Source of the DNA: an uncultured Eggerthella sp.
Lineage (GTDB): Bacteria; Actinomycetota; Coriobacteriia; Coriobacteriales; Eggerthellaceae
Length of the DNA stretch: 14,412 nucleotides
Assembly: GCA_900544455.1 (NCBI GenBank)
Contig: UQVJ01000039.1
Coordinates: 1-14,412, forward strand
Direction of reading: 5' to 3'
Made by a program: the position numbers and the translations under genes. The notes under the pieces are model-generated. The model searched no databases. It was not told where the DNA came from and was given only the letters and a program-made list of their open reading frames with translations. Of this stretch, positions 1-7,200 are shown one piece after another; positions within the stretch are counted from its first letter, which is position 1, and every line of letters starts with the position of its first letter.

Positions 1-1
1 G

Positions 2-616
2 AAGCTCTTGCAGCGTGGCGTTACGTCTCCCTGGATTCTTGATGCCGGCTGTGGCACGGGAGCGATGGCGCTTACCCTTGCGTCACGTGGGTACCGCGTG
101 TGTGGCGTGGACTTTTCTCAGGGCATGCTGTTGCATGCTCGTATGAACGCAAAGCATCAGGGCCTGGAGATTCCTTTGGTGCTGGGCTGCGTTGATCAGT
201 TGCCGTTCGTTTCTGAAACATTCGATGTAGTGGTAAGCCGCAATGTGCTTTCCAACCTTGCTGTTGCCAAGGAGGCTTTGGAAAGCTGGCGCGATGCGTT
301 GTGCCCTGGCGGTTATCTGGTGTATTTCGATTCCTCCTGGTGGCACTACCTCCACGAGGAATCGCTGGATGCCAAGCGCGTCCTTGCGTATGGCACGGGC
401 TCTTCGCCCATCTTCAATGTCCTGGAAGAGCTTGCGAAGGATATGCCCATTGCTGCGGCGGATCGTCCTGCGTGGGATGTGTTAGCCCTTCGCTCGCTCG
501 GGTTCGAGGTCGAAGCGGTTGAAGATGTTTCTTCGCGCGTGTGGACAGCCGAAGAGCAGCAGCGTTATGAATTTGCCCCGCAGTTCATGGTGGTTGCGCG
601 AAAGCCCGTTTGCTAG
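2..616 (+). CDS. Class I SAM-dependent methyltransferase, 5'-partial
   Basis: The reading frame is open to the left window edge and ends at TAG 614-616; the true start lies outside. A TTG at base 8 is in frame but sits only nine residues before motif I, too close for a natural N-terminus. Visible motifs are motif I LDAGCGTG (SAM-binding glycine loop), the acidic end of the next strand in GVDFS, and VDQLPF followed by FDVVVSRNVL, as in the Methyltransf_11 type. It transfers a methyl group from SAM to an unknown, probably small-molecule, acceptor; it is presumably cytosolic, with no membrane segment. The next gene, an ABC permease, begins 7 bases after the stop, so the enzyme is the first visible gene of the transporter operon. 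Its product or substrate may therefore be linked to the imported ligand (inference). Confidence 0.85.
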   Translation, partial: KLLQRGVTSPWILDAGCGTGAMALTLASRGYRVCGVDFSQGMLLHARMNAKHQGLEIPLVLGCVDQLPFVSETFDVVVSRNVLSNLAVAKEALESWRDALCPGGYLVYFDSSWWHYLHEESLDAKRVLAYGTGSSPIFNVLEELAKDMPIAAADRPAWDVLALRSLGFEVEAVEDVSSRVWTAEEQQRYEFAPQFMVVARKPVC

Positions 617-623
617 GCGCCCC

Positions 624-1598
624 ATGAAAAAAATGATCGTACAGCGGCTGCTTCATCTTGTGGTGGTGCTGTTCTTGGTAACGCTTGTTTCGTTTTTCCT
701 GATGTACTTTTCTCCTGGCGACCCGGTTACGGCGCTCCTGTCGCGCGGCGGCACGGTGCCCGACCCGGACGTGGTTGCTCAGAAGAGAGCGGAACTTGGC
801 TTGGACCGGCCCGTGGCGGAACAGTATGTTGCGTGGTTGGCGGGGGTATTCCAGGGAAATTTGGGGATATCGATAAGCTCGGGGCGCCCTGTTGCGTCGG
901 AGATTACTGCGCGTATGCCGGCAACGCTGTTTTTGGCAGTTGTTTCCCTTGCGCTTACGCTTGCGGTGTCCATTCCCCTTGGTTGCCTGTGCGCCCTGAA
1001 GAAAAATCGCGCCACCGATTTGGTCATTCGCTTCGCTTCCTTCGTGGGGGCTTCGGTTCCAGGCTTTTTGATGGCTCTGATCTTGATATTCGTGTTCTCC
1101 CTAACGCTTCACGTGCTGCCCAGCATCGGAAGCATGAAGGGCGCGGGCTGGGTTCTGCCTGTGTTGACGTTGGTTCTTTGCGAATCGGCGGTGTACACCC
1201 GTCAGATCCGCACCATCGTGTTGCAAGAAATGGAGCAGGATTACGTTGAGGCAGCTCGTTTGCGCGGCATTTCTGACGTTGCCATTCTGTCTCGCAGTGT
1301 TTTGAAGGCCACGGCCCCTACCATCTTGGTGCTGACGGGCATGACGTTTGCTCAGCTTTTAGGTGGCAGTGCCATTATCGAAAACGTATTCAGCTGGCCG
1401 GGCATCGGCTTCTATGCAGTACAGGCGGTATTCGCGCGCGACTACCCGGTGGTTCAGGCGTATGTGCTGATTGTTGCGGTGCTTTTTGTGCTGGTGAACC
1501 TTTGCGTTGACTTGCTCCAGGCTCGCATCGACCCCCGTGTTCGTTTGGCGTTGGGGCAGTCTGCCGTCCGGGACAGGCGGGGTGGTGCTCATGTCTAG
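624..1598 (+). CDS. ABC transporter permease, NikB/DppB type
   Basis: A 324-residue inner-membrane permease of the peptide/nickel ABC importer family. The start at 624 (MKKMIVQRLL) gives the typical N-terminal hydrophobic helix (about 9-29) followed by the family hallmark FSPGDPV (29-35). Five further hydrophobic segments follow at about 101-124, 137-160, 176-194, 231-255 and 277-300. The cytoplasmic EAA coupling loop is at 209-224 (EAARLRGISDVAILSR), and NVFSWPGIG (254-262) is also typical of this family. An in-frame upstream extension to 519 overlaps the methyltransferase and was rejected. No clear Shine-Dalgarno is seen, so coupling to the preceding stop 7 bases upstream is likely. The length matches NikB/DppB (about 310-340). 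It pairs with the next permease to form the channel. Confidence 0.93.
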   Translation: MKKMIVQRLLHLVVVLFLVTLVSFFLMYFSPGDPVTALLSRGGTVPDPDVVAQKRAELGLDRPVAEQYVAWLAGVFQGNLGISISSGRPVASEITARMPATLFLAVVSLALTLAVSIPLGCLCALKKNRATDLVIRFASFVGASVPGFLMALILIFVFSLTLHVLPSIGSMKGAGWVLPVLTLVLCESAVYTRQIRTIVLQEMEQDYVEAARLRGISDVAILSRSVLKATAPTILVLTGMTFAQLLGGSAIIENVFSWPGIGFYAVQAVFARDYPVVQAYVLIVAVLFVLVNLCVDLLQARIDPRVRLALGQSAVRDRRGGAHV

Positions 1599-2445
1599 GG
1601 GCAAGCTTCAAAGTGGGAACCCTGCTGGTCGTCGTGCGCTCTATTGCGGCATTGCCGCGTTGCTGATCGTTGCGTTTTCATTCGTTGCGCCCCTTTTGTG
1701 TCAACACGATGCTGAATTGGCCAACCTTGCGTTGTCAAACCGTGTGCCCGACGGGGAATTCCTTATGGGCACCGATTCGCTGGGGCGCTGCATTCTGTGC
1801 CGCGTGCTAACGGGGTTGCACACCACGGTGCTTGCCGCTTTGGCGGTTGTGGCATTGAGCGTTGTTATCGGTTCGGTTTTGGGCGCGTTGTCAGGGTATG
1901 TTGGCGGTGCGTTCGATTCTGTGGTGATGCGCATCACCGATGCTTTTATGGCGTTTCCCACTTTGGTTTTAGGCATTGCCATTGCCGGTCTTTTGGGCGG
2001 CGGCCTGCAGAATGCGGTCATTGCGCTGGTTGTTCCTGGCTGGACGCGCTTTGCGCGCATTGCCCGTTCTTCGGTTCTGGCGTTGAAGGAGCGCCCTTTC
2101 GTTCAGGCGGCGGTTATTGGCGGCCTAAGCAGAACAGCAATTGCCCTGAAACATGTGCTGCCCAACATTCTTCCACCCCTGATTGTCACGGCGTGTTTGG
2201 ATATCGGCGGCTCGATGCTCAGTTTGGCGGGGCTTTCGTTTTTGGGCCTGGGAGCATCGCCCCCTTCGCCCGAGCTGGGCGCCATGATCAATCAAGCGGC
2301 GTCAGGGTTCCAAACTGCACCGTGGGCGGTATTCGCACCGGGCTTTGCCATTTTCTTGGTGGTTGCGGTGTTCAACTGTTTCGGCGATTCAGTTAACGAA
2401 GCGCTGGGGAACAAAGGCTCTCTGTTTGTGAGGGCAAAAAAATAA
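1591..2445 (+). CDS. ABC transporter permease, NikC/DppC type
   Basis: A 284-residue second permease of the same importer. ATG 1591 overlaps the end of the first permease by 8 bases, a classic coupled arrangement, with a G-rich stretch just upstream. Features are an N-terminal helix (about 17-37), the NikC/DppC-type motif GTDSLGRC (60-67, usually GTDxxGRD), helices at about 78-101, 119-150 and 195-220, and the EAA-like loop QAAVIGGLSRTAIALKHVLP (172-191). SFLGLGASPPSPELG (216-230) is very typical of this family, and the last helix is at about 247-265. The hallmark Asp after GR is Cys here, a minor deviation. The product lies in the membrane as a heterodimer with the first permease. The gene is followed by a 25-base gap to the binding protein. 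Confidence 0.93.
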   Translation: MSRGKLQSGNPAGRRALYCGIAALLIVAFSFVAPLLCQHDAELANLALSNRVPDGEFLMGTDSLGRCILCRVLTGLHTTVLAALAVVALSVVIGSVLGALSGYVGGAFDSVVMRITDAFMAFPTLVLGIAIAGLLGGGLQNAVIALVVPGWTRFARIARSSVLALKERPFVQAAVIGGLSRTAIALKHVLPNILPPLIVTACLDIGGSMLSLAGLSFLGLGASPPSPELGAMINQAASGFQTAPWAVFAPGFAIFLVVAVFNCFGDSVNEALGNKGSLFVRAKK

Positions 2446-2470
2446 AAACCACCGAAGAAAGGAAAATGGA

Positions 2471-4024
2471 ATGGTGAAAGTTAAGAAGAGGTGGGCAAAG
2501 CGCGTTGCCGCTGTAGCCCTTGCCTGCGCTTTGGGCGCAGGTGCGGTGGGCTCGCTTTTGGGATGTTCGTCGGATTCCAGGAGCAACAGCGACGAGATGA
2601 GCGTTGCCTGGACTTCCAACGCCGGCGAGTACGATCTGGACCCAACCAACAACTACATGGGTTGGCAGGGCTCCTATCTGGGCATCTACGAGCAGCTATT
2701 CCGTATTGATGCCAATTTCGACCCTCAGCCCATGTTGGCTGAGTCCGCCGAAATGGTGAACGACACCACGTGGAAGATCACGATTCGAGAAGGGGTAACG
2801 TTCCAAAACGGCAACGAGCTCAATGCTCAGGCGGTAAAGGATTGCCTGAACCGCACCATCAGCATGAACGAGCGCGCCAAGAAGACGCTCGACATTGCCA
2901 GCATGGAAGCCGACGGCAACGTACTCACTGTTACCACCAATTCCTTGGACACCGGCTTCAAGAACGAGCTGTCCGAGCCCGTTGCGTCTATCATCGACGT
3001 GAACTCGGGCGCTGCCGAAGATGAGCCGGTAGGCACCGGTCCTTACAAGATTGCTTCGGTTGCGGGCAATGGTGACGTTGAGCTTTCTGCGTACGATTCG
3101 TACTGGCAGGGCGAGCCGAAAATCAAGACCGTGCACGCAAAGTACCTGACCGACGACCAGTCGAAGGTTTCTGCGCTGCAGTCGGGCGAGGTTTGCGCGC
3201 TGATGAATGTTGCAGATGACCAGCTTGGAAACTTGAGCGATACATCCAAGTACACCTTGCATCAGACCAACCAGGCTCGCGCCCATATGCTGTATTTCAA
3301 CCTGAAGAGCGCGGCTATGCAGGATGATGCGGTTCGCCAGGCTGTTGGCATGTGCGTCGACCGCGATTCGTATGTAAGCTCCATCTACAACAACTCTGCT
3401 GAGGCATCCCATGCCGCATTCCCCGATTCCTCTGGCTATGCCGATGGTGTGACGTGCGACGGTTTCGATGCGGAAAAGGCAAAGCAGATCCTGGCTGATG
3501 CTGGCTACGCCGATACCGATGGCGACGGCGTGCTGGAAAAGGACGGCAAGAAGCTTTCCCTGAAGCTGGTTACCTATCAGGCAAACGCTGCGCTGCCCAT
3601 GGACTGCGAAGCGCTGGCATCCCAGCTTTCCCAGATCGGCATCGCTGCTGATATCGAGGTAGCCGAAAAGATCACCGTTCGTTTGGGCGATAGCGACTGG
3701 GATATTGGCACCATGGCCTATTCCACGCTTCCCACGGGCAACCCCTACACCTACTTGTCTGCGGTTATGGGTTCTGAGGGTACCAGCAACTATGGCCACT
3801 ACAGCAACGCTAAGGTGGACGAGCTTCTTGGCCAGCTGAAGAAGACCAGCGACGAGGCTGAGCAGAAGGAACTGGTAAAACAGATTCAGCAGATCGCGCT
3901 CGACGATCATGCCTACGTCTACATGGTCCATACGCTGGTAAATGATGTTACGGCGGCCGACGTTGAGAACCTTGCTATGCAGGGTCAGTACGACTGGCTG
4001 AATTATCAGATGTCTTACAAGTAG
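2471..4024 (+). CDS. Family 5 extracellular solute-binding lipoprotein (peptide/nickel type)
   Basis: A 517-residue binding protein that captures ligand outside the membrane and delivers it to the two permeases. A lysine-rich N-terminus and hydrophobic stretch end in the lipobox LLGC (Cys32), so it should be a lipid-anchored surface protein. SBP_bac_5 hallmarks are WKITIREGVTFQNG (101-114), PVGTGPYKI (186-194) and the usual C-terminal region. DTDGDGVLEKDGK near residue 350 resembles the DxDGDG segment common in this family. ATG 2471 follows AAAGGA (2457-2462) by 8 bases. It lies in the middle of the operon rather than at its head. The ligand cannot be read from sequence; nickel or another metal-chelate and short peptides are the candidates. 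Confidence 0.92.
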   Translation: MVKVKKRWAKRVAAVALACALGAGAVGSLLGCSSDSRSNSDEMSVAWTSNAGEYDLDPTNNYMGWQGSYLGIYEQLFRIDANFDPQPMLAESAEMVNDTTWKITIREGVTFQNGNELNAQAVKDCLNRTISMNERAKKTLDIASMEADGNVLTVTTNSLDTGFKNELSEPVASIIDVNSGAAEDEPVGTGPYKIASVAGNGDVELSAYDSYWQGEPKIKTVHAKYLTDDQSKVSALQSGEVCALMNVADDQLGNLSDTSKYTLHQTNQARAHMLYFNLKSAAMQDDAVRQAVGMCVDRDSYVSSIYNNSAEASHAAFPDSSGYADGVTCDGFDAEKAKQILADAGYADTDGDGVLEKDGKKLSLKLVTYQANAALPMDCEALASQLSQIGIAADIEVAEKITVRLGDSDWDIGTMAYSTLPTGNPYTYLSAVMGSEGTSNYGHYSNAKVDELLGQLKKTSDEAEQKELVKQIQQIALDDHAYVYMVHTLVNDVTAADVENLAMQGQYDWLNYQMSYK

Positions 4025-4029
4025 GGTGT

Positions 4030-4815
4030 ATGTCTGCAATTTTTCAAACAGAAAACTTGCGTGTTGCGTACAACGGTGACGCCGTGCTTCGCGGCGTCAC
4101 CGTTTCCCTTGAGCAGGGCTCCATCGTGGGCATTGTTGGCGAATCGGGGTGCGGCAAAACCACGTTGCTTCGCGCCGCGCTTGGAATGCTTGGGCAAGCG
4201 GGGCGGGTTTGCGGTGGCTCTATTCGCTTTGCTGGGAAAGACGTTTCCGGCATGCCTCAGGCCGAGCATCTTTCCTGCGTCAGCACGGTGGCGTCGTTGG
4301 TGTCGCAAAACCCGCAGCGGGCTTTCAGCCCTGTGCGTACGTTAGGCTCTCAATTTGAGGAGACTGCACTTTTGCGTGACGAGCTTTCGAAGGGGGAGGC
4401 TCGCGCACGTGCGGCGTCGCTTCTTGAAAGGTTGGGGCTTTCCGATCCTGAGCGGGTTTTGGGCAGCTATGTTTTCGAGCTTTCCGGCGGTATGGCGCAA
4501 CGTGCTGCTATCGGCCTTGCTTTGATGAATTCCCCAAAGGTCGTTTTCGCCGATGAGCCTACCAGCGCTCTTGATGTGGCGGTTCAGGCGCAAGTGGTAG
4601 AGGAACTCGTTTCGGCAAATCGGGAGTTCGGGGTGTCGCTTTTAGTGGTTTCCCACAATATTGCCGTGCTAGCCCACATGGCCCAGTATCTGTATGTCAT
4701 GAAAGACGGAGAGGTTGTGGAGCAGGGGCCTTCCGAACAGGTTGTTGCTCGCCCCCAGCATCCGTATACCCGTCAGCTTATTGCTTCTGTTCCCAAGTTA
4801 AGGAGTGCTCGATGA
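4030..4815 (+). CDS. ABC transporter ATP-binding protein, NikD/DppD type
   Basis: A 261-residue cytosolic ATPase that powers the importer. Walker A is GESGCGKT (37-44), the Q-loop is Gln93 (SQNP), the signature is LSGGM (151-155), Walker B is VVFADE (171-176) and the H-loop is His209 (SHN). QHPYT (243-247) is the usual C-terminal sequence of the peptide/nickel ATPases. At 261 residues it is the size of NikD/NikE/CntD and much shorter than OppD/DppD (about 320-335). It lacks the C-terminal extension, which in the Opp/Dpp proteins can carry an iron-sulfur motif. ATG 4030 is 5 bases after the binding-protein stop, with AGGG overlapping that stop only 3 bases upstream, so reinitiation or coupling is likely. 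Confidence 0.93.
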   Translation: MSAIFQTENLRVAYNGDAVLRGVTVSLEQGSIVGIVGESGCGKTTLLRAALGMLGQAGRVCGGSIRFAGKDVSGMPQAEHLSCVSTVASLVSQNPQRAFSPVRTLGSQFEETALLRDELSKGEARARAASLLERLGLSDPERVLGSYVFELSGGMAQRAAIGLALMNSPKVVFADEPTSALDVAVQAQVVEELVSANREFGVSLLVVSHNIAVLAHMAQYLYVMKDGEVVEQGPSEQVVARPQHPYTRQLIASVPKLRSAR

Positions 4816-5570
4816 AGGCGCTGGAGGTTAGCGGTGTATCCAAGCGTTTTCCCGGCATGGAAAAGCCGGCGCTGAACGGGGTGGGCTTCACCTTGGAGCA
4901 GGGCGAATGCCTGGGCATTGTTGGCGGCAGTGGCAGCGGCAAAAGCACGCTTGCCCGTGTTATCACGCTGCTTGAGCAGTCTGATGGGGGATCGGTTTCC
5001 TTGTTCGGGAAAGAAATCCTCGGTTTGCCGCGCAGGCAACGTAAAGATGTGTATTCGAGCATTCAAATGGTGTTCCAGATGCCGCTGGAATCGTTCGATC
5101 CCAGTTATACGTTAGGCGCCAGCATCGCCGAGGTGGCGCGCAGCTTCGGGGCTACGCGTGCGGAAGCGAAAGAGCGGGCTCTTGAAAAGCTTCGATTGGT
5201 CGGTTTGGACGAGACCTTTTATTGCCGTTTCCCTTCTCAGGTAAGTGGGGGCCAGTGTCAGCGCGCGGCATTGGCCAGGGCGCTTATCGTCGATCCTTCG
5301 GTGTTGATATGCGATGAGATAACCAGCGCCCTTGATGTGTCTACCCAGGCGCACATTGTTTCTCTTATCGAAGAGCTGAAGGGTGAGGTGTCTATCGTGT
5401 TTATTACTCACGACTTGGCTCTTGTGTCGGGGCTTGCCGATAGGCTTCTGGTGCTCGACGAAGGGGAAGTTGCTGAATGCGGCGCAACCGAAAGCGTGGT
5501 TGCCAACCCCCAAAGCGCCTGCGCGAAAAAGCTAATGAACTCTGTGTATTCCCTTGGTGGTTTGGGCTGA
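4812..5570 (+). CDS. ABC transporter ATP-binding protein, NikE/DppF type
   Basis: A 252-residue second ATPase, expected to form a heterodimer with the upstream one under the two permeases. Walker A is GGSGSGKS (38-45), the Q-loop is Gln89 (VFQ), MPLESFDP (90-97) matches the NikE/OppF form (usually D/N-P..SLNP), the signature is VSGGQ (144-148), Walker B is VLICDE (164-169) and the H-loop is His200 (THD). ATG 4812 overlaps the previous stop by 4 bases (ATGA), and AAGGAG (4800-4805) lies 6 bases upstream. This is the last gene of the operon; no convincing T-tailed terminator follows directly, and a repeat island begins about 100 bases downstream. Confidence 0.93.
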   Translation: MKALEVSGVSKRFPGMEKPALNGVGFTLEQGECLGIVGGSGSGKSTLARVITLLEQSDGGSVSLFGKEILGLPRRQRKDVYSSIQMVFQMPLESFDPSYTLGASIAEVARSFGATRAEAKERALEKLRLVGLDETFYCRFPSQVSGGQCQRAALARALIVDPSVLICDEITSALDVSTQAHIVSLIEELKGEVSIVFITHDLALVSGLADRLLVLDEGEVAECGATESVVANPQSACAKKLMNSVYSLGGLG

Positions 5571-5671
5571 TGGTTTTGGGCTTGCGTGCTTTTGGTTCGG
5601 GAAGTTGAAACGGGCTGGGCGCTTTGATGTCTGGCGCTGAAGCGGCCTTGGCGTTTCGGAGCTGAGGCTCC

Positions 5672-5795
5672 GCAGCGTATTGTGGCCCTAGTGCTGGAAT
5701 GGCCCGGTCGCTTTGGGATTGAGGCTCTGGGCGGACTGGGCCCTGCGAAACTGGGACTCGCGGCGGATTGGGCCCCGCGAAGCCGAGGCCCACAG
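5672..5795. repeat. Degenerate ~32-bp GC-rich direct repeats
   Basis: GCGGACTGGGCCCTGCGAA at 5731 recurs 32 bases later as GCGGATTGGGCCCCGCGAA at 5763, and a weaker relative (GCGTATTGTGGCCCT) begins near 5675. The period equals that of the cleaner array 200 bases downstream, although the sequence differs. Confidence 0.5.
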
Positions 5796-5884
5796 TTATT
5801 CAGGTGCTTTCCCCCGGAGGGCATTCGTGGAAATGACAATGGCGGACGCGGAGGTGAAAGCCGTTGGCTTCATCAAGCGTACTC

Positions 5885-5910
5885 TGCCCAACGGGATTTG
5901 CCCAACGGGA
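5885..5910. repeat. 14-bp tandem direct repeat
   Basis: TGCCCAACGGGA occurs at 5885-5896 and again at 5899-5910. The spacing is 14 bases, and the repeat lies just before the 32-bp array. Confidence 0.6.
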
Positions 5911-5931
5911 GCCGCCAGGGCGGGATGGCAA

Positions 5932-6115
5932 GATTTGCGCGACAGAAACCACCAAGCGCGATAAGATTCGTCCGGTGAAGCCATCAAGCATGGCGGGATT
6001 CGTCCGGTGAAGCCATCGAGCATGGCGGGATTCGTCCGGTGAAGCCATCGAGCATGGCGGGATTCGTCCAGCGGGATCCGTCGAGCGTGGTAAGATTCGC
6101 TCGTCATGCATGATT
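5932..6115 (+). repeat. Tandem array of 32-33-bp units
   Basis: Units begin with GATTCGTCC at 5965, 5997, 6029 and 6061. The first three are nearly identical (GATTCGTCCGGTGAAGCCAT, then AGCATGGCGG). The fourth is 33 bp and diverged. A degenerate unit at 5932 and a partial one at 6094 (GATTCGCTCGTCATGCATGA) extend the array; the latter merges into the flank of the 165-bp element. No unique spacers lie between the units, so this is not a CRISPR array. Confidence 0.85.
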
Positions 6116-6124
6116 TGAGGGATT

Positions 6125-6289
6125 CGGACGGCAAAAGGGCGCCTTGATGGCAAGATACCCGCGAGATGTATTCCCGAACGGCGCTTTGCAGGGCATTTTG
6201 AATACATGGGGAGCATATCTTGCCAAAACCAGCTCATTTCGAATGCATGGCGGCGATATCTTGCCGCGAAAGGGCGTTTTTCCTGTCCG
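6125..6289 (+). repeat. 165-bp inverted-repeat element, copy A
   Basis: The ends are imperfect inverted repeats: the left arm from CGGACGGCAAAAGGGCGCC (6125-6157) pairs with the right arm (6257-6289, ending CCTGTCCG) at 24 of 33 positions without gaps. Inside are three copies of a module with core GGCAAGATA: one forward at about 6150-6176 and two reversed (ending at about 6205-6224 and 6255-6264). The element matches copy B at 12378-12542, reversed, in 128 of 165 positions without a gap (hand count). Similarity continues outside the arms to about 6088 on the left and 6333 on the right. It encodes no protein that I can support and resembles a MITE- or BIME-like palindromic intergenic element. 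Confidence 0.8.
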
Positions 6290-6841
6290 GGGCTCCTTCG
6301 GGAATGCATTAGGGCGAAATTTTGCCAGGACTGTGGTCTTTCGTGTGATTAGAGTGCGCTTCGAAGGTGTTTCATTCGAAGGGTGCGCCTTCGTCTGTCC
6401 GAAATGAGCCCCGAAAACGTTTCGTCCAGGAATGCGGCCCCTCGCCTGTTCGGGAATGCGCTTCGAAGATGCTTCGTCTAGGACCCTTCGGCTGCACAGG
6501 CGAACGAAAGATGATCATTGCCGTGTCCCTTCCGCGCCAGTCTGCCGCTTCGGTGCCGTGGGGCTCTGGGCGATGCAGTGCCGCGGATCTTCAGGCGCCG
6601 GATGTCGCCATTGATGCGAATGGCGACGGAGCGAGCGGAGCATGAGCGGGTGCGGGCGCGGATGCCATTGCCGCCCCGGCGCTGCAGGGTTTGGCGGGCG
6701 GCTCGGCCATTGCGTGCTGCATGGCGCTGACGTGCTGCTCGGCCGCCACGTGAAGCAGGGGTTTATCGAGCGCCGCCGCCCCGGCGTCGCGGCGTTGCGG
6801 GCGTTGGCGGCGGCGATGCTGATCACGGGGAAGCGGAACCG

Positions 6842-6872
6842 TTCACCGCAAAACGTAGTGGGACGGGATAAT
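6842..6872 (+). promoter_or_regulatory. Weak candidate promoter for the small repeat protein
   Basis: GATAAT at 6867-6872 is a fair -10 box. TTCACC at 6842-6847 is a poor -35 at a long spacing of 19 bases. Initiation would leave a leader of about 33 bases before ATG 6913. This is suggestive only. Confidence 0.3.
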
Positions 6873-6912
6873 AGGTCTTCCCAATGCTCTTTATTGTGGT
6901 AAAGTGGCTTCC

Positions 6913-7167
6913 ATGATTTTTTCAAAGGAACATATCGCACACAGCAGCGCAACTGCGTTGGCGAAGGTCAATGCTGATATCGCTGTGGTTTTGGGCTCGT
7001 GTGCTGTTATGTCTCAGCATCTTGCTCAGAAGTGTATGTCTGCTTGCGCCGTCATGTCCGAGCACCTGGCTCAGGGCTGTTTCGGCTTGGCAGCTGTTGC
7101 TTCCCAGCATTGGGCCCAGCGCTCGCATTGCGTAGCTGAGTTTGCCCCCATAACGTATCGATATTGA
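6913..7167 (+). CDS. Small hypothetical protein with three tandem 15-residue repeats
   Basis: I do not recognise this 84-residue protein. After a lead of 30 residues come three tandem 15-residue units: AVMSQHLAQKCMSAC (31-45), AVMSEHLAQGCFGLA (46-60) and AVASQHWAQRSHCVA (61-75). Each has Ser/Gln or Glu/His at positions 4-6 and Ala-Gln at 8-9. Six cysteines and several histidines are notable. No signal peptide is seen; alternating Ala/hydrophobic and polar residues suggest amphipathic helix, loosely like phasins, but without a sequence match I can name. ATG 6913 is chosen over GTG 6904; no good Shine-Dalgarno precedes either. A terminator begins 2 bases after the stop, which supports a real single-gene transcript. 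The gene could instead be read as a small RNA. Confidence 0.55.
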   Translation: MIFSKEHIAHSSATALAKVNADIAVVLGSCAVMSQHLAQKCMSACAVMSEHLAQGCFGLAAVASQHWAQRSHCVAEFAPITYRY

Positions 7168-7168
7168 T

Positions 7169-7200
7169 AGCACACGGGTTTTTCCTGGGTGCTTTTTTTT
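7169..7200 (+). terminator. Rho-independent terminator of the small gene
   Basis: AGCACACGGG (7169-7178) pairs with CCTGGGTGCT (7184-7193) across a TTTTT loop, with one A-G mismatch and one G-T wobble. A run of eight T (7193-7200) follows. Confidence 0.88.

Larger units (their letters stand above)
5571..6912. other. Repeat-rich intergenic island, no convincing gene
   Basis: This is 1.3 kb without a supportable coding region. From left to right it holds degenerate ~32-bp repeats (5672-5795), a 14-bp direct repeat (5885-5910), a cleaner 32-33-bp tandem array (5932-6115), the 165-bp inverted-repeat element (6125-6289) with one more module to about 6333, and TTCG-rich degenerate repeats (6355-6480). 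A very GC-rich stretch follows (about 6590-6840). Open frames here exist in several phases and on both strands, as expected for GC-rich or repeated DNA; the 32-bp period is not a multiple of three, so the arrays cannot be protein repeats. A decayed gene in 6505-6860 cannot be excluded. Confidence 0.7.

Noticed and set aside
2696..4039. 447-residue minus-strand frame
   Set aside because: Antisense shadow of the substrate-binding protein gene, which has full family motifs and a good start.
5932..6115. CRISPR array
   Set aside because: The 32-bp repeats are directly adjacent with no unique spacers, and no cas gene is present.
5796..6309. Minus-strand repeat proteins of 112 and 169 residues
   Set aside because: They translate the 32-bp array; the period is not a multiple of three, so every frame shows the same pseudo-repeats. 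No ribosome-binding site.
6515..6952. 145-residue minus-strand frame in the GC-rich stretch
   Set aside because: Pro/Arg/Ser-rich translation typical of random GC-rich DNA, and it overlaps the start of the small repeat protein.
6971..7135. Alternative hydrophobic frame (MLISLWFWARVLL...) within the small gene
   Set aside because: Although GAAGG precedes it, the other frame has a 15-residue repeat and ends right at the terminator, so it is preferred.
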